Under the pieces are notes generated by a model that was not told the DNA's origin, searched no databases, and saw nothing but the letters and a program-made list of their open reading frames with translations. A DNA stretch of 64,000 nt from contig NZ_AP025485.1 of the NCBI RefSeq assembly GCF_024347455.1, positions 1 to 64,000 of the forward strand. Direction: 5' to 3'. Each line of letters opens with the position of its first letter. Within the stretch, counting starts at the first letter, position 1. The position numbers were made by a program, and so were the translations under genes. The DNA comes from Vibrio echinoideorum (lineage in GTDB: Bacteria > Pseudomonadota > Gammaproteobacteria > Enterobacterales > Vibrionaceae). Of the stretch, positions 15,665 through 24,156 are shown one piece after another.

Positions 15665-16383
15665 TGAACATCGCATTTCCGGCTTTCTTCATTCTACTTC
15701 TGATTCTGCCGGGCTACATCTATCTCAATGCTTATGAGCGTCGAGAAAACAACACACTAGAGAAGAAACCCTTTGAAGCGTCATCTGCGACCGCTATTGT
15801 GTGCGCATTTGTTATTCAGTTCGTCTACGCAGGTTTCGTACATAACCTCATCAACCCAATCGATTTCATTCTTTGCTTGAAAATACTATCCGGTACCAAG
15901 CTCACAAGTGATGAAGTGTCGCAGTTAACCCCTGACATTTGGATTGTTGGCCTCTACTTCATTGTCCTGTTCTATGTATCGCATGGAGCTGGTAAATTGA
16001 TGCAATCCCAAGTCTTTAAATATAACCCCTACAAAGACTCAAAGTTCGCATTTGACACGCCTTGGTATTACGAGTTGAAAGGTTTTTTGAGTCGAGAAAA
16101 AGATGCTCAGTTCATTAAGATATCCGCAACCCAAGATACCAGTGAAGGCACGTATCTCTACTATGGGATGTTGCAAGATTTCTACTTAACCAAAGATGGT
16201 CAGCTTGATCGTTTGGTTATCTCTGAAGCTACGCGTCGTCACATCAAAGAAGATAAGACGCCAGTGAAGGTTGACGAAACCTCAGATAATCGATTTTACG
16301 AGATTAAAGGCGATAGACTTATACTCAAGTACGAGAACATCATTAACCTTAACGTCGAGTACTACTACATCACAAAAAAATAG
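15664..16383 (+). CDS. DUF6338-like membrane protein
   Basis: 239 aa. It has three hydrophobic segments in the N-terminal 120 residues (about 4-22, 44-62 and 96-112), starting with FFILLLILPGYIYL, followed by a soluble C-terminal domain rich in beta strand. The N-terminal pattern matches what I recall of DUF6338 proteins, which have no assigned function and often lie in accessory islands. Coupled to the preceding small gene. Confidence 0.55.
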   Translation: MNIAFPAFFILLLILPGYIYLNAYERRENNTLEKKPFEASSATAIVCAFVIQFVYAGFVHNLINPIDFILCLKILSGTKLTSDEVSQLTPDIWIVGLYFIVLFYVSHGAGKLMQSQVFKYNPYKDSKFAFDTPWYYELKGFLSREKDAQFIKISATQDTSEGTYLYYGMLQDFYLTKDGQLDRLVISEATRRHIKEDKTPVKVDETSDNRFYEIKGDRLILKYENIINLNVEYYYITKK

Positions 16384-16498
16384 TGCCAGTTCCGCGTACG
16401 GTGGTCTACCCCCGGTCAGCACAGTTCTGGTCATAAATGAGTTTCAGACGTTAAGATATTAAATTGAATGAACCATGGCAAAGTCGGTTTGAGGCGTA

Positions 16499-17449
16499 TC
16501 ATATTTCCTCAAACTCCAAACTATAGTAGTCACTATTTTTGGTAGTTTTCCATACATCTAGGTAACCCACGGAACTTGCATAACCGCCAAGCACGTCTTG
16601 TTTTTTCAGAGTTGATTTTAAGCCAATAAGACAGTTATTGATGCTACTTGCACATAGCCTCATTAGGAAAATAGTTGATGGTTTTTTGCTAAGCTTCACG
16701 AGAGCTATTGCTGCAGCAACACGCAAACTGTCATCATCAAACTTCCACAAGTCGATGGTGCACCTTTCTGTATCTTGGTCAATATTGACATGTGGGTTTT
16801 TGGCTAATGACTTGCGTATTGTTTCATTTTCAACATCTTGAAGCTTGTCGATAATAACCCTGTCTGCTTGTTCAAGGCGTAATACGACTCTGTGCTCTTG
16901 TTCATAGATCCACTCATCACTTTTTTGCATAAACACTTCGTACAGAATTCGATCGGCACCTTCCACACTAATATTGGAATAGTCATAATCGAACTTGTCA
17001 TGACGGTATCTTAGCCCCTTGCGGTAAGAAACGGGCTTGGCTATGCCATCAAAGGGAGAAAACTCTTCTGCCATTGAAGTATTGAGCAAGGCATCAGCTC
17101 TGAATAGCTTATGAAAGATAGATCTGTCATAGAATTGAGATACACCTGCTATTATTCCTTTATGCTCATTTGCATAATGCGCCCACATCAAAAGGTTTTC
17201 CTTGTTCTCCGAGAAGCTAATCACTCCAATATGATGCATTTTCTTCTGAACATAGTCTGAAAAACTTAACTCACCTAATTCTATGTCGTGAGCATTTTCT
17301 TCATCGAAGTGTGATGATAATTGCTCCAAGCTAGTCATGCAAAATGAAGCTTCAAAAGGGTCATTCAGCGCAACCATCTGCGACAATCGGATGAACCCTT
17401 CTTCAAAAAGATTTCTTGGTTCAGGTAAATATTTAAATAATTGCTTCAT
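16499..17449 (-). CDS. DUF2971-family protein (first of two)
   Basis: 316 aa. The start KYLPEPRNLFEEGFIRLSQM and the motif ALNDPFEASF, then FSENKENLLMWAHYANEHKG, are the typical DUF2971 signatures (xNDPxEx and LMWxHYAxxHxG). The family is found across bacteria in defence-rich islands; its biochemical activity is not known to me. A second DUF2971 gene in the same orientation lies 125 bp upstream. No membrane or signal sequence. Confidence 0.75.
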   Translation of the reverse strand: MKQLFKYLPEPRNLFEEGFIRLSQMVALNDPFEASFCMTSLEQLSSHFDEENAHDIELGELSFSDYVQKKMHHIGVISFSENKENLLMWAHYANEHKGIIAGVSQFYDRSIFHKLFRADALLNTSMAEEFSPFDGIAKPVSYRKGLRYRHDKFDYDYSNISVEGADRILYEVFMQKSDEWIYEQEHRVVLRLEQADRVIIDKLQDVENETIRKSLAKNPHVNIDQDTERCTIDLWKFDDDSLRVAAAIALVKLSKKPSTIFLMRLCASSINNCLIGLKSTLKKQDVLGGYASSVGYLDVWKTTKNSDYYSLEFEEI

Positions 17450-17574
17450 TCGAATTCCATTAAGAAACGTTTGTCAAGCTAGACTATTTTTGTTTAACTA
17501 TATGTATTTCATACTAAACGCTTTAGCTTAACTAGGTTAAAGCAAGTTACAAAGAGATGCTTCGGGCATTTATA

Positions 17575-18360
17575 CTAGCGATAATTGCCGTTGGAGTGCG
17601 CAATCTTTATCGTGTTGTAATCGCCGACACCATGCTTAAACAGCAAATATTTTACATCCTCGATACCCAGAGGGCATTTAGGCCCAAGTCTAATTGACTT
17701 TATGGAAGTTTGAGTTGTGGCACGACAACTGTGCTGGAAATGCAAGTACTTTGTAAGCCCATAAGGAGATACTCTCTCATGGACTGTCTTTTTGTATTGA
17801 TCTTGATATAAACAGCCCCTTTCAAACTTCAAAGGGTTTGGTAATTCTGCTACCAACCTGACTTCACTTTCCTCTTTATAAAAAAGGTCTTTATAAGCAT
17901 ACTGTTCAAACCTCACGAACAAATTTATTTCATCAGGGTTGTCATGAAAATTTTTGTCAGACAAAAATCGGTTGGCGTTTCCGAGAAAATCTTCGTCACC
18001 ATATTTAACATTAACGATTTGCGAAGTGAACGGAACTGTATCGATAGTTGGTGTGATAAACTGGTCTAGCATATCTAAATCAAACCCGATCGATACACCA
18101 GTCCCGTCATTTGCATAGGCTCGCCACTGGCTTAGAACATCATCCTCGAGAGAAAAAGATACTGAGAAGCAATCTAAATCAGGTGTTGAATTGCTGAGAC
18201 AAGTATCGTACTGCTTTTGTATGAGGTTTCTTAACCTATCTAGACCAAAAGCACCCTCATTAGGATCATTCATGTTCCGTAGATTAGCAGCCCAAATATT
18301 CGTACTTTCAAGAATGCTAATAAAAGTATCAATTGACGTGTAATGGTGACCAATTAGCAT
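17575..18360 (-). CDS. DUF2971-family protein (second of two)
   Basis: 261 aa from the ATG at 18360, behind GGAAGGGA; a longer frame begins at 18402. Motifs YTSIDTFISIL, NMNDPNEGAFG and VLSQWRAYANDGTGVSIGFD parallel those of the neighbouring DUF2971 gene, with QWRAYA replacing MWAHYA. Overall similarity between the two is low, so this is an old paralogue pair or a two-component unit rather than a recent duplication. Function unknown. Confidence 0.7.
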   Translation of the reverse strand: MLIGHHYTSIDTFISILESTNIWAANLRNMNDPNEGAFGLDRLRNLIQKQYDTCLSNSTPDLDCFSVSFSLEDDVLSQWRAYANDGTGVSIGFDLDMLDQFITPTIDTVPFTSQIVNVKYGDEDFLGNANRFLSDKNFHDNPDEINLFVRFEQYAYKDLFYKEESEVRLVAELPNPLKFERGCLYQDQYKKTVHERVSPYGLTKYLHFQHSCRATTQTSIKSIRLGPKCPLGIEDVKYLLFKHGVGDYNTIKIAHSNGNYR

Positions 18361-19116
18361 ATATTCCCTTCCTTGTATGCATCTGTAGGTACATTGCAGC
18401 ATGAGAAAAGTTAAGTCAAACCTAACGAAGACATTTGGCGGAGAGCGTCTGTTCTAAGTAACTTTGGGGCAAAGATGAGTCAACAGGTAAGGATTCCTTA
18501 TATGTTGCTAGCATGTTTCGGGGTAAATCTGAGTTAAGTCGCCCCGCCAGCAAGGATCTGGACAGAAATCATTTAGATCTTTTACTTAAATTAGTAAAAT
18601 ACGAATAACTTCAAGTATGGGAAATTACGTAACTCAGTGTCCAAAATTGCTGGAGCGGATCAGTCTCACGCTAGAAACAAAATCGTAGAGGCACCCTAGA
18701 GTTTATATTTACCCTCTAGGGCTTCTATCTTTATGAGATGAGCGTATTCACCCTAAAGCCCAATCTTGAAAATCGTGGAAACATTGCTAGCAAAGAAGCT
18801 CTACCAATGGCCCCTATCCCCCATAAGCCAACTCCAGTAACACTGAATGACTACAAGCCCATAAAAGAATTTCACCTCTAGTAGCGCCGTAAATGAGAAA
18901 GTACATAACCTATTCTTCTCTTGTATTTTTCTCATTCAATACTCCTATCTCCTCACGTCTACAGTCACGTTTTGCATTCAAATTTAAAATGAAACTAATT
19001 GCACATATACAAATAGAGCACTACCTTCTTTATAGTCAGAAAGATCAAATTCTGGCTAATTAATTAGTTTTATATATAAGAAATGTAACGACACCGTTGG
19101 ACTAGGAGAAAAACAC
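18361..19116. other. ~750-bp non-coding junction region
   Basis: It contains CTTTGGGGCA ... TGAGT ... ACAGGTAA at 18459-18493, a pattern echoed at 32541-32598. It also contains TTTCGGGGTAAATC ... GTCGCCCCG at about 18517-18546 and copy B of the dispersed element. A CCCTAGAG/CTCTAGGG dyad lies at about 18693-18721. AT-rich DNA before 19117 is the likely promoter of the next gene. Confidence 0.45.
18559..18643 (+). repeat. Dispersed ~90-bp element, copy B
   Basis: TGGACAGAAA ... TTTTACT-TAAAT-AGTAAAA dyad ... ACGAATAACTTCAAGTATGG ... AGTGTCCAAAATTGC, 85 bp. The dyad occupies the place of the AATCATTG/CAATGA dyad in copy E but has a different sequence, so pairing is kept while bases change. Confidence 0.7.
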
Positions 19117-19764
19117 ATGACAAAAATTCACAACAATGAATTCACTTTCATTATTGAAGGGCTCTCGGAAATTTCTTTTATCGAAAAAGAGCACAAGATA
19201 ACAAAAGGTCAGCCGTATGAAGGGATTAGCTGTAAAGGGAACACGCTTGTCGTGAAAGCAGGACGACACAACTCTGGTGATGTTGCGAAATGGTTTCTAA
19301 ATAGCGCTAAAGAGCGCGGGGTAATAGCGAAAACATTCAATGACGAAAAGCCAGAAGCTCTAAACTTTGCAGTGCGTGGAACACTATTACTTCATATAAA
19401 AGGGGTTACATACACTTTCGATGACTTCGTTATAGGCCAAGGGCATTTTGAGTTTAACAACAACTGGTGGATTGGCTCTAAAGAAATGTTTGGTGTTACA
19501 TGGGACAACGTAAACCAACAATATGCTGAGCAGCTAGTTCAAGACTCGTTAAGTGTAGTATCCAGCATCATTACTGAAGACCCAGTAGGTAGCGTTATTG
19601 ATAGTGCGAAGCTCATCGTCGACGTGCTGAACAAACGTAAAGTGGGCTCTGGAAGCATAGCGGCACGAACGAGTGAATCGACGACCGCTGTTGGGCTATT
19701 CTTGTTCCAAATGGACAATTCTCAAACCAATGTAACCATGACTGGCCGCTATTCACACCCTTAG
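19117..19764 (+). CDS. Unknown protein, partner of a PI-PLC-like enzyme
   Basis: 215 aa with AGGAG 9 nt upstream of the ATG. Many short beta-strand stretches in the first 150 residues (FTFIIEG, NTLVVKAG, GTLLLHIKGVTYTF) are followed by an amphipathic helix (about 150-175) and a polar tail. No signal peptide or membrane helix. It is 140 bp upstream of the phospholipase-like gene, in the same orientation, between copies B and C of the dispersed element, so the two are probably one module. No family recognised. Confidence 0.6.
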   Translation: MTKIHNNEFTFIIEGLSEISFIEKEHKITKGQPYEGISCKGNTLVVKAGRHNSGDVAKWFLNSAKERGVIAKTFNDEKPEALNFAVRGTLLLHIKGVTYTFDDFVIGQGHFEFNNNWWIGSKEMFGVTWDNVNQQYAEQLVQDSLSVVSSIITEDPVGSVIDSAKLIVDVLNKRKVGSGSIAARTSESTTAVGLFLFQMDNSQTNVTMTGRYSHP

Positions 19765-19904
19765 TTTCTCTTCTTGTAGAGTGATGCTTAGCGCTTACCA
19801 CTTCTAGCCATACTCACTCAAACACACAAACCAAAGACGAACAAATGAGCTTTGGTGATTGGTTCATAACCAAAGCTCAAAAATATTCTATATCGGAGAA
19901 CAAC

Positions 19905-20861
19905 ATGGCTGACGTAAGCACAAAAAACTGGATGAGTGCACTAGACAAAAACTTAACACTGGACAGTATTTCCATGCCGGGGACTCATGATTCAGGGACT
20001 CAAAAAGCCCTTAAAGGGGGAGCTAGAACACAAAACTTTGGCATTTATGATCAACTATCAGATGGCATTCGTTTCCTCGACATTCGTGTGAAACCAAACG
20101 GTCCAGAACTTGACCCTCTAAATATTTACCATGGTGACTTTAGTTGCGGCATTTCTTTCGGTGATGTTCTAAATGATTGTTTAAAGTTTCTCTCAGAAAA
20201 CCCAAGTGAATCCGTCGTTATGCTTATGAACGCCGCGACAAACAGTGATAAAGACATTCAAACAAAATTCGATGAATACCTTAAACAAGAGAAGTACAAA
20301 CATCTATTTTACTTAGAGCCACGAATACCAGCATTGCATGAAGCCCAGAGCAAAATTGTTTTGTTAAGACGTTTTGATGGCGATGAAGGTATCGATCTAT
20401 CCAATGGGTGGGAAAAGAATGCAACCTTCACTCTGACAACGCCCGAAAACCAAGTGTTCCGAATAGAAGATGAATACCAGCAGCACGATACTCACAAGAA
20501 AATGGCTACCGTACACTCCTCAATAAACAGAGCTATGGAGACACCAAATGATAACGCTGTGCATATTACATACAATAGCATCTCACTTGGGGGACACTCA
20601 CCTTACCAATACGCTTGGGGTGGCGGTTTCGGTAAAGTAGATCCGAAGATGAATCCAGGACTAACGGAATTCTTGGCTGAGCAACAAAAGGGAAAAAGGT
20701 TTGGTATTGTTGTTCTAGACTTTTACAACAACGAAGAAGGTCATATAGATAACAGAAATGCCGAGCTGATTATCAACGCCAACTCGGGAGTTGACTTGAA
20801 AAATAGCGAGTATGCAAGAAGTTCATCTATCATTAAAGAAGACCATTCTTACTTAGTTTAA
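19905..20861 (+). CDS. PI-PLC X-domain-like phosphodiesterase, no signal peptide
   Basis: 318 aa from the ATG at 19905 with CGGAG 8 nt upstream; an ATG at 19845 lacks a ribosome site. SMPGTHDSGT (first catalytic His), GIRFLDIRV and YHGDF (second His), then VLDFYN near the end, fit bacterial phosphatidylinositol-specific phospholipase C, which cleaves the inositol-phosphate ester of lipids or GPI anchors. Such enzymes are normally secreted, but this one has no Sec signal. It may act inside the cell, or be exported with its unknown partner. The Asp/Arg pattern next to each His is intact. Confidence 0.78.
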   Translation: MADVSTKNWMSALDKNLTLDSISMPGTHDSGTQKALKGGARTQNFGIYDQLSDGIRFLDIRVKPNGPELDPLNIYHGDFSCGISFGDVLNDCLKFLSENPSESVVMLMNAATNSDKDIQTKFDEYLKQEKYKHLFYLEPRIPALHEAQSKIVLLRRFDGDEGIDLSNGWEKNATFTLTTPENQVFRIEDEYQQHDTHKKMATVHSSINRAMETPNDNAVHITYNSISLGGHSPYQYAWGGGFGKVDPKMNPGLTEFLAEQQKGKRFGIVVLDFYNNEEGHIDNRNAELIINANSGVDLKNSEYARSSSIIKEDHSYLV

Positions 20862-20875
20862 AGAATGCATGTCAA

Positions 20876-20966
20876 CTACCTAGGTGGAAACAAATACCTT
20901 ATCCATCTCGTATACTTCTGTTCACCTAGGAGGTCACATCAAGGGGGTGGCTTGTAACCCCCTTGA
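20876..20966 (+). terminator. Tandem hairpins after the PI-PLC gene
   Basis: First a CCTAGGTG ... CACCTAGG stem (about 20879-20930), then TCAAGGGGGT / AACCCCCTTGA (20939-20966). No long T run follows, so termination is likely but not certain. Confidence 0.5.
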
Positions 20967-21072
20967 CCAATATGAATCACATCAACACGATTTAAATCAT
21001 CAGCATATGTTAAGGCCCTATATAACATGTCGGTACAGTTCGAGAATAACACTCTAGTGTCTGACTAATTAT

Positions 21073-21157
21073 TGGACAAAACTGTGCCAGCGGCATTGCT
21101 AATTTAGCAATCAATGAATTAGCCTGGGTATGGAAAAGTTGCTTAACTGAATATCCA
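21073..21157 (+). repeat. Dispersed ~90-bp element, copy C
   Basis: TGGACAAAACTG ... ATTGCTAA-T-TTAGCAAT perfect dyad ... GCCTGGGTATGG ... ATATCCAGC, 85 bp. It sits at the end of the PI-PLC module, 10 bp before the convergent gene ending at 21168. Confidence 0.62.
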
Positions 21158-21167
21158 GCATTCGTTC

Positions 21168-22367
21168 CTAGCGACCTATCTTCTTAAACCCTAGCCCCTT
21201 CGCTAGGTCTTGCGCAGACTTTTTAGCGGCTCTTAATAACTCACTATCTGTGAATTGTTCAGCTTCCGACTTACAGTGCACCAAGTCGTCGCCACCTAAA
21301 TATACTACTTGCAAAGTTGGGTCATTACGCATTGCCTTATGGTTATCCGTTACGGTTGCACCATTTTCACCTGAAAAAACACGATACCCCTGAGCACCTA
21401 ACCCACCTTGAACAAGTGTTAACGGCTCCTTACCGTATGGCTTTTTAATATCCAGTAAATCGATATTAGTTGAGGTGTAAGCAGTTTTATTCATTGGGGA
21501 CAGATATACCACTACAATACGTGGCATTATTGACTTATCTTTGTTTAAGCTCTTCAATGAATGCGGTGCTTTTTCCGTTGGCTTACTTCTGCTTATTGCA
21601 GCTAAAGTATCGAATACCTCGGCATGATGTTCAGCAACAAACGACTCAAAGTAGAAACGTGGGTTATTACTGGTTTTATCTTTAGAGCGATGAGAGCCAA
21701 AAATATAGCTTTCTAGTTGATTCACCTCTACCCCGCACTCTTTTGACCATCTATTCATCCTCAGAACAAAATCGTTGAAAGCGGCACTGCGCGTCGCCGT
21801 TCTTAATTTAACCTCAACGCCTTCTACTCGAGAAATATACTGCCTAGCCAATTGGCCGCTTCCTTCATCAACCAGCAATGCACAGTATGCAAGTTTGGTC
21901 CATTTATCAAAAATCGGTGGGATAATTGTTAAGGTCTCCGCTGCAGCAACGAAGAAAAACAGCTTGGTAAAATACGCATCGCCTAAGCCTTTTAACTTAC
22001 CCTCTCCTTCCATGTAGTTGTACGCTTGAGAGAATGCCTGTTGCGCCAATAAGTGCTTAACAACCAACACGATAGCTTCTAACCGCTCTGGCGTCACATT
22101 TAGTAACTTGGTTAGATTGTCCCCAGTCACACCTCCAGTCGAAACCCCTCCCCAAATCATTGCAGCGAAGAAACCTTTATAATAATGGTGATTTTTAAAA
22201 TACGCTGTCACTTGCTCTCGACCAATATAGCCATCTGAACAATCAGATAAGATGTCATCAATTACTTTATGGTGACGATAATTAAAATAACTATTGGCAA
22301 TTTTAAAGCTTGGTTGCTCTGTTTCTTGAATTTTTTTGAGATTGTTTTTTAAAAATGATGGAGTCAT
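21168..22367 (-). CDS. OGG-fold (8-oxoguanine glycosylase-like, HhH) protein
   Basis: 399 aa. Residues about 60-225 contain WGGVSTGGVTGDN, then GKLKGLGDAYFTKLFFF and IPPIFDKWTKLAY. The helix-hairpin-helix-like GLGDAYFTK and the downstream Asp are in the places expected for OGG-type DNA glycosylases as in the 'OGG fold protein' family. The catalytic Lys/Asp pair cannot be confirmed by eye. The C-terminal about 140 residues are a separate, unrecognised domain. It is the last gene of a three-gene minus-strand set with a DUF559-type nuclease. A role in recognising modified phage DNA is inference. Confidence 0.5.
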   Translation of the reverse strand: MTPSFLKNNLKKIQETEQPSFKIANSYFNYRHHKVIDDILSDCSDGYIGREQVTAYFKNHHYYKGFFAAMIWGGVSTGGVTGDNLTKLLNVTPERLEAIVLVVKHLLAQQAFSQAYNYMEGEGKLKGLGDAYFTKLFFFVAAAETLTIIPPIFDKWTKLAYCALLVDEGSGQLARQYISRVEGVEVKLRTATRSAAFNDFVLRMNRWSKECGVEVNQLESYIFGSHRSKDKTSNNPRFYFESFVAEHHAEVFDTLAAISRSKPTEKAPHSLKSLNKDKSIMPRIVVVYLSPMNKTAYTSTNIDLLDIKKPYGKEPLTLVQGGLGAQGYRVFSGENGATVTDNHKAMRNDPTLQVVYLGGDDLVHCKSEAEQFTDSELLRAAKKSAQDLAKGLGFKKIGR

Positions 22368-22449
22368 TTTGAGCCTTGTTCAATCAATATGTCATGGGTT
22401 GTGGTCATTTAGCCGTCAGCATTTAGTAATGCTTTACACTCGCGGGTTA

Positions 22450-23217
22450 TTAGCGTTTAAGAAGCTGATTTAACGTATTTTTCAAATGCTCAAAGACGTC
22501 ATCACGAGACTTTTGTCCTTTGAAACTTTCAATGACTTTGTATTTATTTCCAGTTGTATTTTTCCAATCTGACAACTCAAGAGATAAATACTCCGGTATA
22601 GTTTCAGCATAATCGGTCACAAGAAGTTTAGGCTTTAGACTTTTAGTCACGATCATGCATAGAGTTAAACCATCGAAGTGAATCATAAAACCTACTTCTC
22701 CATTTGGCGGCGTCAATGGAGTACCAATATGGTTGCGATCAATCTTTATATCCAATTGCTCAAGATCTTCTTGTAAACAATTCAGGAAATCGAATGCTCC
22801 AACTTCTTCTAGCTCTTCTCTTTTTTGCTTAGAGTAGTCGCCCTCTTTTCTTACTTTCGCTTCAATCACCCACTCTGCTGTTGAACAACTTCTTACTTTT
22901 GCTATCAACTGGTCAACTTGCTCATACACGGGCTCTTTCACATCTATCCGATAAAACTCACACCCTAACTCTTTCTGAATGTAAGCTTCTCGAATCCTAT
23001 CATCTTCAATTTGAGAGTCGTGATGTTCTTCATCAATCTCAACCACTAAATTTAGGTCAGGGAAATAACCGTCCACCAAGTACGGACCAATTTTATATTG
23101 TGAACGCAGCTGTACATCCCTTAAGGCAAAATGCAGAGCATACATAACAATAGACTCCCATCTTTTGTGGCTGGTTTTCGTATTCTGATGAATATACTTT
23201 TCTATTTCTGTTGCCAT
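22450..23217 (-). CDS. DUF559-like PD-(D/E)XK endonuclease
   Basis: 255 aa. The nuclease core lies at about residues 20-110: Glu in SIVMYALHFAL..., then YLVDGYFPDLNLVVEIDEEHH and FYRIDV. The D-X(n)-E-I-D pattern with a trailing His is typical of Vsr/DUF559-type nucleases. The C-terminal half is an additional unrecognised domain. It is flanked by an unknown gene (40 bp upstream) and the OGG-fold gene (82 bp downstream), all on one strand. This suggests a DNA-damage-type effector in an operon. Confidence 0.7.
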   Translation of the reverse strand: MATEIEKYIHQNTKTSHKRWESIVMYALHFALRDVQLRSQYKIGPYLVDGYFPDLNLVVEIDEEHHDSQIEDDRIREAYIQKELGCEFYRIDVKEPVYEQVDQLIAKVRSCSTAEWVIEAKVRKEGDYSKQKREELEEVGAFDFLNCLQEDLEQLDIKIDRNHIGTPLTPPNGEVGFMIHFDGLTLCMIVTKSLKPKLLVTDYAETIPEYLSLELSDWKNTTGNKYKVIESFKGQKSRDDVFEHLKNTLNQLLKR

Positions 23218-23257
23218 ACTGCTGTCGGTTAACCTTTTCTACACATAATAATTAGCT

Positions 23258-23818
23258 TCACACTTTCGAAAACGTAAGGAGTAAGTTGTGTCCATCATCT
23301 GGGACGATAAGATTGATCATCTCTTCAATGTTAAAACTACTTCGCCCCAGTTCAGTCACGCGCTGGAAGTCATCAATACTCGCATTGCGATCTCGATGTA
23401 TCAGGTAGCCTAAAGGCCAGCATCGATGCTGGAGTAAAGAGTCTGTGTTACTTGGGACCTGAAAAACCTGAGCCTTAGCATAAGCCTTAACCACGGACTC
23501 TAACTCTGTAAGTGATACGTTAATTACACCATTTCGATGGTATACATCACTGATTAATGGAATGACTTCAGTCGCACAACATTCGGCAATATCCACATAA
23601 CAATGCGCCTTAGGTACTTCAATGGTAGGTTTCCACCACAATGTAGCTTGGTGACGTTTAGAAGCCCATTCCATCACTTCAGGAGTGGGGGTTTGACTAT
23701 CAATGATGACAAAAGCGGGTCCATTCGGGCTTATCGCTCTTATTTGACTTGGAGAACGAAAAATCAATTCATCGCTTTCGTATTGTTGCTCTGGAGTATC
23801 GCTAATCCAAAGTAGCAT
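23258..23818 (-). CDS. Unknown protein heading the DUF559/OGG-fold operon
   Basis: 186 aa. The first 65 residues alternate strand and helix (LLWISDTPEQQ, AFVIIDSQTP, QATLWWKP), faintly like a receiver fold, but the phospho-acceptor pattern is not complete. The rest is helical, with RCWPLGYLIHRDRNASIDDF. No membrane segment. As first gene of the operon it could be a sensor or regulator; I do not recognise it. Confidence 0.6.
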   Translation of the reverse strand: MLLWISDTPEQQYESDELIFRSPSQIRAISPNGPAFVIIDSQTPTPEVMEWASKRHQATLWWKPTIEVPKAHCYVDIAECCATEVIPLISDVYHRNGVINVSLTELESVVKAYAKAQVFQVPSNTDSLLQHRCWPLGYLIHRDRNASIDDFQRVTELGRSSFNIEEMINLIVPDDGHNLLLTFSKV

Positions 23819-23956
23819 GACTCATCGTCCTTACTAATTTAAAGGTCTTTAGTGTAGAACGGTAATGCGTCATGGAGTGTCGTTTTAATTCAAGTCAAAC
23901 AGTGACGCCATGATGTGGAAAATGGCGTCAACACTATCAATCAAGAGAAGGATACA

Positions 23957-24109
23957 ATGAAAGAATACCTGATCACATTCACACTCAACGGTCGCAGAAC
24001 CAAACGCCGAGTATGGGCCTACCATGTGAGCGATGCTTATAAGCGTATCCGTGATGAAGAACCGCCCAAAAGCCAGATTGGCTGGATCAAATCAGAGCAG
24101 ATTAAATAG
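23957..24109 (+). CDS. Small basic protein, unknown function
   Basis: 50 aa from an ATG with AGAAGGA 6 nt upstream. Beta strand at the N terminus (EYLITFTLNG), RRTKRRVW, then a helix (VSDAYKRIRDEEP). Compact and basic, perhaps a DNA- or RNA-binding protein or inhibitor. It stands alone between two minus-strand operons and ends at a bidirectional terminator. Confidence 0.55.
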   Translation: MKEYLITFTLNGRRTKRRVWAYHVSDAYKRIRDEEPPKSQIGWIKSEQIK

Positions 24110-24123
24110 TGATTTCTGCCTTT

Positions 24124-24156
24124 AAAACTAAGGCGTTTGAATAACGCCTTAGTTTT
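24124..24156. terminator. Bidirectional terminator
   Basis: AAAACTAAGGCGTT / AACGCCTTAGTTTT: 14-bp perfect stem with a 5-nt loop. It separates the small plus-strand gene from the convergent WYL gene and overlaps the WYL stop. Confidence 0.85.
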
